Assembly: GCA_937896185.1 (NCBI GenBank)
Contig: CALBMG010000153.1
Coordinates: 1 to 5,437, forward strand
From: an uncultured Microbacteriaceae bacterium
Lineage (GTDB): Bacteria > Actinomycetota > Actinomycetes > Actinomycetales > Microbacteriaceae
Length of the DNA: 5,437 nt
Direction of reading: 5' to 3'
Numbering within the stretch: position 1 is the stretch's first letter; the number at the start of each line of letters is the position of its first letter. Positions 1 through 4,988 of this stretch are shown in pieces. A model generated the notes under the pieces. The model made no database searches, was not told the origin of the DNA, and was given only the letters and a program-made list of their open reading frames with translations. A program made the translations under genes and the position numbers.

Positions 1-106
1 CAAGTTGGCTCCAGCCGACAAGCTTGAGGGTGGAGCGCACGACCGTGAGGTTGCACCTCGTGAGCGTCACGCTTTGGCCGACATCGTTCTGCACGGTAAG
101 CCTTAA
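1..106 (+). CDS. 3' end of an unrecognised gene (partial)
   Basis: Reading from base 2, the sequence is open for 34 codons and stops at TAA 104-106. The peptide is hydrophilic and charged (rich in K, E, R, D, A) and ends in ...DIVLHGKP. Its codons resemble those of neighbouring genes. A second plus-strand frame is also open here to about base 140, but its translation (rich in L, S, T, W and C) looks like a shadow, so I prefer this frame. The 5' end lies outside the window. I do not recognise the family, and 34 residues are too few to assign a function. The next gene starts 43 nt downstream with its own promoter-like element, so this is probably the end of a separate transcription unit. No convincing intrinsic terminator follows the stop. 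Confidence 0.5.
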   Translation, partial: KLAPADKLEGGAHDREVAPRERHALADIVLHGKP

Positions 107-137
107 TTTTCCGGGCTACCGCCTGCGGCTTGGCATT

Positions 138-143
138 TAGACT
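138..143 (+). promoter_or_regulatory. -10 box of a probable leaderless promoter for the DedA gene
   Basis: TAGACT matches the actinobacterial -10 pattern TANNNT and is followed by exactly 6 nt before the ATG at 150, so transcription would be expected to start at or next to the A of the start codon. There is no usable Shine-Dalgarno: the only AGG lies one base before the ATG, too close to work. No good -35 hexamer is visible 16-18 nt upstream, which is common for such promoters. The leaderless reading is an inference from spacing. Confidence 0.55.
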
Positions 144-149
144 TTAGGT

Positions 150-794
150 ATGAATCCCGTTATCCACTTTGCAATCTCTGATCAGATCAGCGGGTGGTAC
201 GACCAAATCGGGCCGTGGTTGTTCTACGGTGCAGTTTGGGGTTTGGTGTTCGCCGGAACGGGTCTGTTCGTTGGCGCGTTTATCCCGTTCATCACGGGTG
301 ACACCCTGTTGTTTGCCAGCGGACTCATCGCGGCCGCAAACCCTGACCTCAACATCGTCATCCTTGCCATCGGCACGGGTATCGCCGCATTTATTGGTGA
401 TCAGGTCGGTTTCGTCATGGGTAAACACCTGGGTCGTCCCTACCTCGATGCGCGCAGTGGTCCGCGGATGCGCAGCATCATCAACAGTGTCGACCTGATG
501 TACCAGCGTTACGGGTGGTGGTCGGTCGTCGTTGCCCGATTTATTCCGTGGGCGCGCGTATTCGTGCCGTGGATTGCCGGCATCAGCAAGATGAAGTATT
601 ACGGCTTCTTGACCAGCAACTTCGTGGGCGCTTTCCTGTGGGGGGTTGGACTGACCTTCACGGGGTGGGGCGTTCATTTCATTCCCGGTGTCAAACCGGT
701 GGCGTACGGCATCGCCGGCGTCGTAATCCTGATCTCGGCCATTGCGGGTTACCGCACGTGGCGAGCCAATCGAGTACCGCGCGAGGAGCGTTAG
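150..794 (+). CDS. DedA-family (SNARE-associated/VTT domain) integral membrane protein
   Basis: This 214-residue protein is the usual size for DedA proteins, which are inner-membrane proteins linked to lipid-carrier transport (undecaprenyl phosphate or phospholipid flipping), proton-motive force and envelope stress. Hydrophobic segments lie near residues 23-46, 52-60, 67-90, 124-146, 153-172 and 185-200. The re-entrant loop signature is visible as GLF...FIP..TGDTLLFASG (residues 38-58, Asp51). The second signature is ARFIPWARVFVPWIAG (129-144), with the two arginines (R130, R136) known to be essential in E. coli YqjA/YghB. The acidic residue those proteins carry about 12 residues before the Asp (Glu39 in YqjA) appears to be Gly36 here, and there are about 3 extra residues between the Pro and the Asp. 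The C-terminus is a short basic, probably cytoplasmic tail. The start at 150 is chosen for its leaderless promoter and full-length family match. It is first in a three-gene cluster. The substrate cannot be told from sequence. Confidence 0.93.
   Translation: MNPVIHFAISDQISGWYDQIGPWLFYGAVWGLVFAGTGLFVGAFIPFITGDTLLFASGLIAAANPDLNIVILAIGTGIAAFIGDQVGFVMGKHLGRPYLDARSGPRMRSIINSVDLMYQRYGWWSVVVARFIPWARVFVPWIAGISKMKYYGFLTSNFVGAFLWGVGLTFTGWGVHFIPGVKPVAYGIAGVVILISAIAGYRTWRANRVPREER
783..788 (+). promoter_or_regulatory. Shine-Dalgarno deciding the CoA-transferase start
   Basis: GAGGAG lies inside the last codons of the DedA gene, 10 nt before the ATG at 799. It supports that start over the in-frame ATG at 742, which would overlap the DedA gene by 53 nt and add 19 residues without similarity to the family N-terminus. 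Confidence 0.7.
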
Positions 795-798
795 ACAC

Positions 799-1950
799 AT
801 GACCGCTGGCCAGCCGCTCGACGACATTGTGGTCGTCGACCTGTCCCGGGCCGTTGCCGGCCCACACGCCGCCCAGATGTTGGGCGATATGGGTGCGCGA
901 GTGATCAAGGTTGAGTCGCCCGTTGGCGATGATTCGCGTCGTTGGGGGCCACCGTTTGTTGGTGAAGAGTCGACGTACTTTTTGTCGGTGAACCGAAACA
1001 AGGAATCTATCGTCGTTGATGCCAAATCGGACGAGGGCACCGAGGTTCTGCGTCGGCTGATCAGTAAGGCCGATGTGCTGATCGAAAACTTCCGTCCCGG
1101 CACGCTGGCGCGGATGGGATTCGATGACGCACGGCTGCACGAACTCAACCCTGGACTGGTTGTGCTGTCCATTTCAGGCTTCGGTCATGACGGGCCCGAG
1201 GGTGGTCGTGCGGGGTATGACCAGATTGCACAGGGCGAGGCGGGGCTCATGTCCGTGACCGGTGCCGGACCTGACGACCCCGAACGGGTCGGTGTTCCCA
1301 TCTCGGATGTGCTGTCCGGAATGTATGGAGCATTCGGGGTTCTGGCGGCGCTGCGTGAACGCGATGCGACGGGCAGAGGCGCCATCATTCGTACATCGTT
1401 GCTCGCTGCGGTTGTAGGTGCACACACGTATCAGGGCACCGCATACACGGTCGCCGGTGTTGTGGGCGAACCTCGCGGAAACCACCACCCTTCGCTCGCG
1501 CCGTACGGTTTGTTTCGCACAGCCGATGGCCCCGCCCAAATTGCGGTCGGCACCGAGGGGCACTGGCGTGCCCTGGAAAAAATTTTGGGGCTCGAACACG
1601 ACGACCGTTTTTCCACAAACGCCGGCCGTGTCACGCATCGTGACGACATGATTGCGGTGCTCAATGCGGCGCTCGCAGCATGGGCCACCGATGATTTTCT
1701 GGCCGAATGCGACTCTGCGGGAATTCCGGCGGGTCGGGTGCGCACTATCGGCGAAGTGTACGAATGGGATCAGACCCTGTCACAGGGGTTGGTTGTCGAC
1801 GTCGACCACGCCACCTTGGGCTCAATCCAGATTCCCGGTCCGCCGTTGAGGTGGTTTGACGGCTCGACCGAGCTGCGACGCGAAACACACACGGCACCTC
1901 CGACCCTGGGCCAGCACACGCAGTCCGTTCTTGACTGGTTGGAATCCTGA
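799..1950 (+). CDS. Class III (CaiB/BaiF family) acyl-CoA transferase
   Basis: This 383-residue protein is typical in length for the family, whose cytoplasmic, interlocked-ring dimers move CoA between carboxylic acids through an aspartyl-CoA anhydride. Visible hallmarks in order are: the N-terminal PLDDIVVVDLSRAVAGP nucleotide-binding start (6-22); the LGDMGARVIKVE strand-helix (28-39); NRNKESIVVD (65-74); DVLIENFRPGTLARMG (92-107); SISGFGHDGP (124-133); GYDQIAQGEAGLMS (139-152); and GVPISDVLSGMYG (165-177). Asp170 aligns with the catalytic Asp169 of formyl-CoA transferase. The C-terminus GQHTQSVLDWL is also typical. It is shorter than formyl-CoA transferase (about 428 aa), and that enzyme's Gln17 aligns with Val19, so it is unlikely to use formyl/oxalyl-CoA. 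Related alpha-methylacyl-CoA racemases share this fold and the Asp, so a racemase cannot be excluded. It sits 4 nt after the DedA stop and 3 nt before the next gene, which implies co-transcription. Its acid substrates are unknown. Confidence 0.92.
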   Translation: MTAGQPLDDIVVVDLSRAVAGPHAAQMLGDMGARVIKVESPVGDDSRRWGPPFVGEESTYFLSVNRNKESIVVDAKSDEGTEVLRRLISKADVLIENFRPGTLARMGFDDARLHELNPGLVVLSISGFGHDGPEGGRAGYDQIAQGEAGLMSVTGAGPDDPERVGVPISDVLSGMYGAFGVLAALRERDATGRGAIIRTSLLAAVVGAHTYQGTAYTVAGVVGEPRGNHHPSLAPYGLFRTADGPAQIAVGTEGHWRALEKILGLEHDDRFSTNAGRVTHRDDMIAVLNAALAAWATDDFLAECDSAGIPAGRVRTIGEVYEWDQTLSQGLVVDVDHATLGSIQIPGPPLRWFDGSTELRRETHTAPPTLGQHTQSVLDWLES

Positions 1951-1953
1951 GCC

Positions 1954-2736
1954 ATGCCCTTCACGCTGTTCGGTTCGCCACTGCCACCGCTGGAGGTGGC
2001 GGTAGACGAGGGCAACGGTCCTGTCGTCGTGCTGTTGCACGGCATCGCCTCGAGTGCGGTCACCTTCGATTTCCTGGTTCCGCTGCTGTCACCCCGTTTC
2101 CGGGTCGTCGCATTGAACCTATATGGCTGCGGCAATTCGCCGGCCCCGGACATTGACTACACGGTTGACGACCATGTGGACTCGGTGGTGCGGACCCTGA
2201 AGAGGTTGCGCATCCGTGGCCCCATCGTCCTGGTGGGACATTCGATGGGTGCGTTGATCGCGGCTCGTTTCGCAGCGCGCGAGGTGGCGCCCCGATGCTC
2301 GCGGGTGGTCATGGTGTCACCGCCCATCTATCCACCGGCCGCCGCCTTGTCGAACCCTGTTGACAAGGCCCAGATGGGGTTCTATCAGGCGTTCTATGAC
2401 TATCTGAAGGCGAACCCCGATTTCACGACGATGACCGCGCAGGCGCTGAATGCACTGTCGCCAATCCCCAATGTGGTGTCGGTGAGCGAGCAGGGGTGGG
2501 CGGCGACGAAACTGTCGATGACGAACGTCATTCAAAACCAGACCACAATTGCTGACCTTGCTTTGGTCAATGTCCCCGTCGATGTCGTTTATGGGGCGCT
2601 GGACCCGTTCCTCGTGAAACGGGGGTTAACGGCGGTCGAGAAACTGGCGAATGTGACCACTCACCGTATCGATATCGCCGACCACGTTGTTCGCCACGAT
2701 GTGGCACGACTGATCGACGGGTTGTTGTCGAACTAG
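1954..2736 (+). CDS. Alpha/beta-fold hydrolase (third gene of the DedA operon)
   Basis: This 260-residue alpha/beta hydrolase begins 3 nt after the CoA-transferase stop (TGA-GCC-ATG), so it is likely translationally coupled; only a weak GGAA lies about 9 nt upstream. Visible core elements are VVVLLHG (24-30) with the oxyanion-hole HG, a strand-loop VVALNLYGCGNSP (51-63), the nucleophile elbow VGHSMG with Ser97, YGALDPF with Asp217 as the probable triad acid, and ADHVV with His244 as the triad base. A cap region rich in aromatics and prolines lies around residues 122-195. There is no signal peptide, so it should act in the cytoplasm. The family includes esterases, C-C bond hydrolases, thioesterases and lactonases, and the sequence does not decide between them. 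The neighbouring CoA-transferase makes thioester or small-ester metabolism an attractive inference only. Confidence 0.9.
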   Translation: MPFTLFGSPLPPLEVAVDEGNGPVVVLLHGIASSAVTFDFLVPLLSPRFRVVALNLYGCGNSPAPDIDYTVDDHVDSVVRTLKRLRIRGPIVLVGHSMGALIAARFAAREVAPRCSRVVMVSPPIYPPAAALSNPVDKAQMGFYQAFYDYLKANPDFTTMTAQALNALSPIPNVVSVSEQGWAATKLSMTNVIQNQTTIADLALVNVPVDVVYGALDPFLVKRGLTAVEKLANVTTHRIDIADHVVRHDVARLIDGLLSN

Positions 2737-2744
2737 CGGCGGTC

Positions 2745-3494
2745 TTACCCGAGAAACGCGTCGATTCGGGCGAGAAATTCGGTGGGGTTGTCCCGGTGGG
2801 GGCTGTGGCCGGTGCCGGGAATCATGGTGTGGTTGATTCGGGGGTTGACGGTTTCAATCAGGGCGATGTGTTCGTCGGTGTACCGTGCGAGGACTGTGGG
2901 GTCGCCTTGCACGATAAATGTCGGGGTGGGCAGGCGACGCGCAATCTCGATGACGTCCCAGTCGGGGTTGTCGATGCAGGCGTGTTCGACGGCGAACCGC
3001 GACGCGCTGCGATGTGCGTTCACGCTCGACTGAATGTCTTGCGGGTGCCAGTGCGGGTTGTTGCTGGCTTGTTCCTCGACGGTCAGCAGGTCGTGGTTGC
3101 GCAGCTGTCCGGCGCGAATTTCGACGCGGTCCGTTTCGGTTGTTGCCAGGGCAGGGTCGATGAGGACGAGGGCGGGCGCGAGGCGTGGGTTCCGGTCCAG
3201 CGCGGTCATCAGGATGGGGCCGGCGATTGAGTGTCCGATCAGCGCATCCCAGGGGGTGTCGGCGGGGATGGCGATTATGTCGTCGGCGAATTCGCTGATG
3301 CGATAGCTGCTGGACCGAGGCGCGCGCCCGTGGCCTCGCAGGTCGACAGCTACGGCATACCATCCGGTGTCGGCGAGGTGTTCGCCGATGCGCCACATGG
3401 TGTGTGCGTCGCTGCCGAGTCCGTGAACGAGCAGGGCGCGGCGGGATGCCGACGGGTTTCCCCAGGCCATCTGGGGGAGCGTTACGGTTGCCAT
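2745..3494 (-). CDS. Alpha/beta-fold hydrolase (second, minus strand)
   Basis: The start at 3494 gives 249 residues. Upstream in-frame starts (to 3809) would run back through the permease gene and add a proline/serine-rich shadow sequence, so they are rejected. Core elements are ALLVHGLGSD (20-29) with the oxyanion HG, VAVDLRGHGRAP (48-59), the nucleophile elbow IGHSIAG with Ser89, a strand VLIDPAL (110-116), VQGDPTVLARY with Asp198 as the probable triad acid, and PGTGHSPHRDNP with His230 as the triad base. No signal peptide is visible, so it is probably cytoplasmic. It lies 25 nt after the permease stop in the same direction, but no Shine-Dalgarno is visible. Instead a -10 box sits 6 nt before its ATG, so it probably has its own leaderless transcript. 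Beyond the shared fold it is clearly different from the converging hydrolase next door. The substrate is unknown. Confidence 0.9.
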   Translation of the reverse strand: MATVTLPQMAWGNPSASRRALLVHGLGSDAHTMWRIGEHLADTGWYAVAVDLRGHGRAPRSSSYRISEFADDIIAIPADTPWDALIGHSIAGPILMTALDRNPRLAPALVLIDPALATTETDRVEIRAGQLRNHDLLTVEEQASNNPHWHPQDIQSSVNAHRSASRFAVEHACIDNPDWDVIEIARRLPTPTFIVQGDPTVLARYTDEHIALIETVNPRINHTMIPGTGHSPHRDNPTEFLARIDAFLG

Positions 3495-3495
3495 A

Positions 3496-3513
3496 CCCGC
3501 AGTGTACTGCGGG
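3496..3513 (-). repeat. 18-bp near-perfect palindrome overlapping the hydrolase promoter
   Basis: CCCGCAGT-GT-ACTGCGGG has two perfect 8-bp arms around a 2-bp centre. It ends 2 bp before the hydrolase ATG and contains the -10 box of that gene. It also lies 6 bp beyond the permease stop codon. As DNA it is shaped like an operator for a dimeric repressor. As RNA it could form a 7-bp stem with a 4-nt loop at the end of the permease message, but no T-run follows on the minus strand, so it is not a standard intrinsic terminator. Confidence 0.7.
3501..3506 (-). promoter_or_regulatory. -10 box of a probable leaderless promoter for the second hydrolase
   Basis: On the minus strand TACACT (TANNNT) is followed by 6 nt (GCGGGT) and then ATG, the same geometry as at the DedA gene. 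Transcription would start at the initiation codon. No -35-like hexamer is seen. It lies wholly within the palindrome at 3496-3513. Confidence 0.55.
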
Positions 3514-3519
3514 CGGTGT

Positions 3520-4692
3520 TTAGTGTTCGTGGGCGAGGTGGCGCAGGTCGGGAATGTGGCGTTTCCACACCAGGGGAATGAATGCGCCCAAGGCGGCGAT
3601 GGCGGCGCCTCCCCAGAATGCGCCGTACGCGCCGAATGCATCGATGAGGAATCCGGCGACGGCCGATCCCAGTGCGGCGCCCAGGACGTGTCCTGTGCCC
3701 AGCCAGCCGATGCTTTCCGCCAGGTCGCCTCCCTTGACGCTGTGGGTGACGACGGCGTACATGACGGTGAGTGCGGGTGCGACGCCGAAGCCGCTGAGGA
3801 CCAGGGCAAACACCAGCCAGCCGAATGTCAACGAGATGGTGGCGAGTGCTGCGCCGGCGGCGACGACTCCGATGCGGATGACGATGGTGGTGGGGCCGAT
3901 AGGGCGGTGTCCCATTGCCAGGCCGCCGATCAATGACGCTCCCGCCCAGATTGCGAGAACGATTCCCGAGTCGGCGCTCTCGTTGCCAAACACGGCGACG
4001 GTGGCTGCTTCGATGGCGGCAAATGATGCGACGAGCAGTGTGCCCGATGCGACCATCAGCAGCACTGCGGGGTATTTGAGGACGGCGCCCATCTTGCCCG
4101 TGGAGGGTTCTAGTGTGATGTCCCGAATCGCGGGCGCGGTGAGGAACCATACGAGTCCGACGGCCATGATGGCGACGGCGGCGAGAATCGCGGCGGGCGG
4201 CGAGACTTGGGTGGCCATGAGCACGGCGATGACCGGTCCGGCAACCCAGATGACTTCCTGGATGGCGGCGTCGAAGGACTGCAGTGACTGCAGTTTCGAC
4301 CCGGTAACGATTGTGGGGTAGGTGGCGCGAACCGCGGGTTGGACGGGGGGCAGCGAGAAACCGCCGACGAGTGCGAGTGCGATGGCGCTCGCGGGGTGCA
4401 CGGGCAACAGTGCAAGGGCGGTGAGGCTCGCAGCGGATACGACGCCGAGCCATGCGATGACGGGGCGGACACCAAATCGCGCCATCCAACGGGTGGCGAT
4501 GGGCCCCGAGAAGGCTTGTCCGATGGCGATTGCGGCGAGCACGAGACCGGCGATGGCGTATCGACCAGTTGCGGATTGCACGTGAATGAGCACCGCGAGT
4601 GTGATCATGCCCGATTCGAATCGTGCGATCAGCTGTGATGCGACGATTCGCGTGAGTCCGGGTGTGCGGAAAAGTTCGGCGTAGCGCTTCAT
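3520..4692 (-). CDS. Major facilitator superfamily (MFS) permease
   Basis: This 390-residue, very hydrophobic protein has about 12 predicted membrane helices (near residues 14-37, 44-66, 76-96, 101-121, 145-160, 166-186, 208-232, 242-262, 268-288, 291-314, 333-352, 356-376). That is the standard size and topology for proton-linked MFS transporters of the cytoplasmic membrane. The loop GPIATRWMARFGVRP (63-77) is a degenerate version of MFS motif A between helices 2 and 3. GFSLPPVQPAVRA (111-123), LQSLQSFDAAIQEVIWVAGP (134-153) and the late GWLGTGHVLGAALGSAVAGFLID (329-351) resemble actinobacterial drug/metabolite exporter-type members. The C-terminus is short and charged with several histidines. 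The ATG at 4692 gives the full length and has a -10-like box 9 nt upstream. It is transcribed away from nrdA and upstream of the second hydrolase. Substrate and direction of transport cannot be read from sequence. Confidence 0.92.
   Translation of the reverse strand: MKRYAELFRTPGLTRIVASQLIARFESGMITLAVLIHVQSATGRYAIAGLVLAAIAIGQAFSGPIATRWMARFGVRPVIAWLGVVSAASLTALALLPVHPASAIALALVGGFSLPPVQPAVRATYPTIVTGSKLQSLQSFDAAIQEVIWVAGPVIAVLMATQVSPPAAILAAVAIMAVGLVWFLTAPAIRDITLEPSTGKMGAVLKYPAVLLMVASGTLLVASFAAIEAATVAVFGNESADSGIVLAIWAGASLIGGLAMGHRPIGPTTIVIRIGVVAAGAALATISLTFGWLVFALVLSGFGVAPALTVMYAVVTHSVKGGDLAESIGWLGTGHVLGAALGSAVAGFLIDAFGAYGAFWGGAAIAALGAFIPLVWKRHIPDLRHLAHEH
4277..4294 (-). repeat. Perfect 9-bp tandem duplication inside the MFS gene
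   Basis: GACTGCAGT occurs twice in direct succession and keeps frame, giving LQSLQS at residues 134-139 near the start of helix 5. Family members often carry a similar repeating pattern at this spot, so it may reflect protein sequence rather than recent slippage. Confidence 0.6.
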
Positions 4693-4701
4693 AAGGTCTC
4701 T

Positions 4702-4707
4702 AGCCTA
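4702..4707 (-). promoter_or_regulatory. Probable -10 box for the MFS gene (near-leaderless)
   Basis: On the minus strand TAGGCT (TANNNT) lies 9 nt before the ATG at 4692, so the message would have a leader of only about 2-3 nt. No Shine-Dalgarno precedes the ATG. The -35 position is occupied by an A6 run and one arm of the inverted repeat at 4728-4742, with no TTGACA-like hexamer. Confidence 0.42.
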
Positions 4708-4727
4708 TGCCTGACCGCGCCTTTTTT

Positions 4728-4742
4728 CGGCACGGGGTGCCG
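4728..4742. repeat. Inverted repeat beside a T6 run, upstream of the MFS gene
   Basis: CGGCAC-GGG-GTGCCG has perfect 6-bp arms. A T6 tract adjoins it on its left (4722-4727). This is the wrong side for a plus-strand intrinsic terminator, and on the minus strand the hairpin would be followed by A6, so neither direction gives a terminator. It covers the expected -35 region of the permease promoter, so a regulator site is possible. Confidence 0.4.
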
Positions 4743-4831
4743 TGGCCAATCTCGGGCGGGGTATGGCCGGCCGGGAACGGGCCGAATTGTGTGTCCGTGG
4801 TGGCCGATAGCCTGTGGAAAGTGCGCATAAG

Positions 4832-4851
4832 TTATCCACAATTGTGGATGA
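4832..4851. promoter_or_regulatory. Pair of head-to-head DnaA boxes upstream of nrdA
   Basis: TTATCCACA (4832-4840) is a perfect match to the DnaA-box consensus. The opposite strand of 4843-4851 reads TCATCCACA, one mismatch from it. Together they form a perfect 16-bp palindrome, ATCCACAATTGTGGAT (4834-4849). A third, weaker site (opposite strand CTTTCCACA, 4813-4821, two mismatches) lies 11 bp upstream of the first box. The pair ends 4 bp before the first NrdR box and about 25 bp before the nrdA -35. In E. coli, DnaA is known to bind boxes upstream of nrdAB and affect its expression; a similar role here is inference. Confidence 0.65.
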
Positions 4852-4855
4852 CACG

Positions 4856-4871
4856 CCACAACATCTAGGGT
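4856..4871 (+). promoter_or_regulatory. NrdR box 1
   Basis: CCACAACATCTAGGGT matches 11 of 16 positions of the NrdR-box consensus ACACTATATATAGTGT as I recall it. NrdR is the zinc-finger/ATP-cone repressor of ribonucleotide reductase genes; it binds tandem 16-bp sites and responds to dATP/ATP. The second box begins 32 bp further on, three helical turns, which is the canonical spacing. Confidence 0.75.
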
Positions 4872-4873
4872 TC

Positions 4874-4903
4874 TTGAGAAACATCTGTCTCTAGATGTAG
4901 TGT
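4874..4903 (+). promoter_or_regulatory. Probable nrdA promoter
   Basis: TTGAGA (4874-4879) as -35 and TAGTGT (4898-4903) as -10 are separated by 18 bp, predicting a transcript start near 4910 and a leader of about 79 nt. The -10 lies wholly inside NrdR box 2, and the -35 lies between the two boxes, so NrdR binding would block RNA polymerase. A weaker alternative, TTGTGG (4842-4847) and TAGGGT (4866-4871), also has an 18-bp spacer, but its -35 falls in the DnaA palindrome. Confidence 0.5.
4888..4903 (+). promoter_or_regulatory. NrdR box 2
   Basis: TCTCTAGATGTAGTGT matches 12 of 16 consensus positions, with the right half TGTAGTGT nearly perfect. It is in tandem with box 1 (32 bp start to start, 16 bp between) and covers the likely nrdA -10 element. 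Confidence 0.78.
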
Positions 4904-4923
4904 TTGACGAGCGGTACGGGAAC

Positions 4924-4939
4924 GGCTCATTCTGGAGCC
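4924..4939 (+). other. Small hairpin in the nrdA leader
   Basis: GGCTC-ATTCTG-GAGCC forms a perfect 5-bp stem with a 6-nt loop, about 15 nt into the predicted leader. No T-run follows, so it is not a terminator. Its significance is uncertain. Confidence 0.3.
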
Positions 4940-4977
4940 CCCAAAGCCACAATCCCCACCACTTACCGCAGTTTTTC

Positions 4978-4983
4978 GAGGAG
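4978..4983 (+). promoter_or_regulatory. Shine-Dalgarno of nrdA, partly inside a possible hairpin
   Basis: GAGGAG lies 5 nt before the ATG at 4989 and fixes the start. The surrounding bases 4971-4987 can fold back: 4971-4977 (GTTTTTC) pairs with 4981-4987 (GAGAAAC) around a GAG loop, six Watson-Crick pairs plus one G-U. The stem is A/U rich and would hide about half of the Shine-Dalgarno. Confidence 0.75.
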
Positions 4984-4988
4984 AAACC

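Larger units (their letters stand above)
4693..4988. other. Divergent regulatory region between the MFS gene and nrdA
   Basis: This 296-bp non-coding stretch is shared by two divergent genes. It holds the permease -10 box, a 15-bp inverted repeat, a DnaA-box palindrome, two NrdR boxes, the nrdA promoter and a ~79-nt leader. The part from about 4743 to 4810 is G+C rich; apart from an 8-bp GGCCGGCC palindrome I see no interpretable element there. A 53-codon frame across 4707-4868 overlaps all these sites and has no start signal, so I do not call it a gene. Confidence 0.8.

Noticed and set aside
119..128. CCGC-CT-GCGG inverted repeat after the first partial gene
   Set aside because: A 2-nt loop, a 4-bp stem and no T-run make it a poor terminator.
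160..168. DnaA-box-like TTATCCACT in the first codons of the DedA gene
   Set aside because: It is a single site with one mismatch inside coding sequence and no partner nearby, so chance is likely.
742..798. N-terminal extension of the CoA-transferase from ATG 742
   Set aside because: It would overlap the DedA gene, does not resemble the family, and the start at 799 has GAGGAG upstream.
144..1172. Long minus-strand open frame (342 codons) across the DedA and CoA-transferase genes
   Set aside because: It is antisense to two well-supported genes. The translation is rich in S, T, R, P and D with no domain, as expected of a high-GC shadow.
1795..1806. GTCGACGTCGAC repeat/palindrome
   Set aside because: It encodes VDVD in frame within the CoA-transferase and is expected at this base composition.
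2748..2770. CCCGA...TCGGG as a terminator between the converging hydrolases
   Set aside because: It has only 5-bp arms, a 13-nt loop, no T-run, and lies within coding sequence.
3495..3809. N-terminal extension of the second hydrolase
   Set aside because: It runs out of frame through the MFS C-terminus. The start at 3494 matches the family length and has a leaderless -10.
3482..4489. Minus-strand open frame of 335 codons rich in Arg and His
   Set aside because: It is an out-of-frame shadow of the MFS gene, with an extreme R/H composition and no recognisable fold.
4707..4868. 53-codon plus-strand frame in the divergent region
   Set aside because: It has no ribosome site or properly spaced promoter, its composition is odd, and it overlaps the DnaA and NrdR sites.
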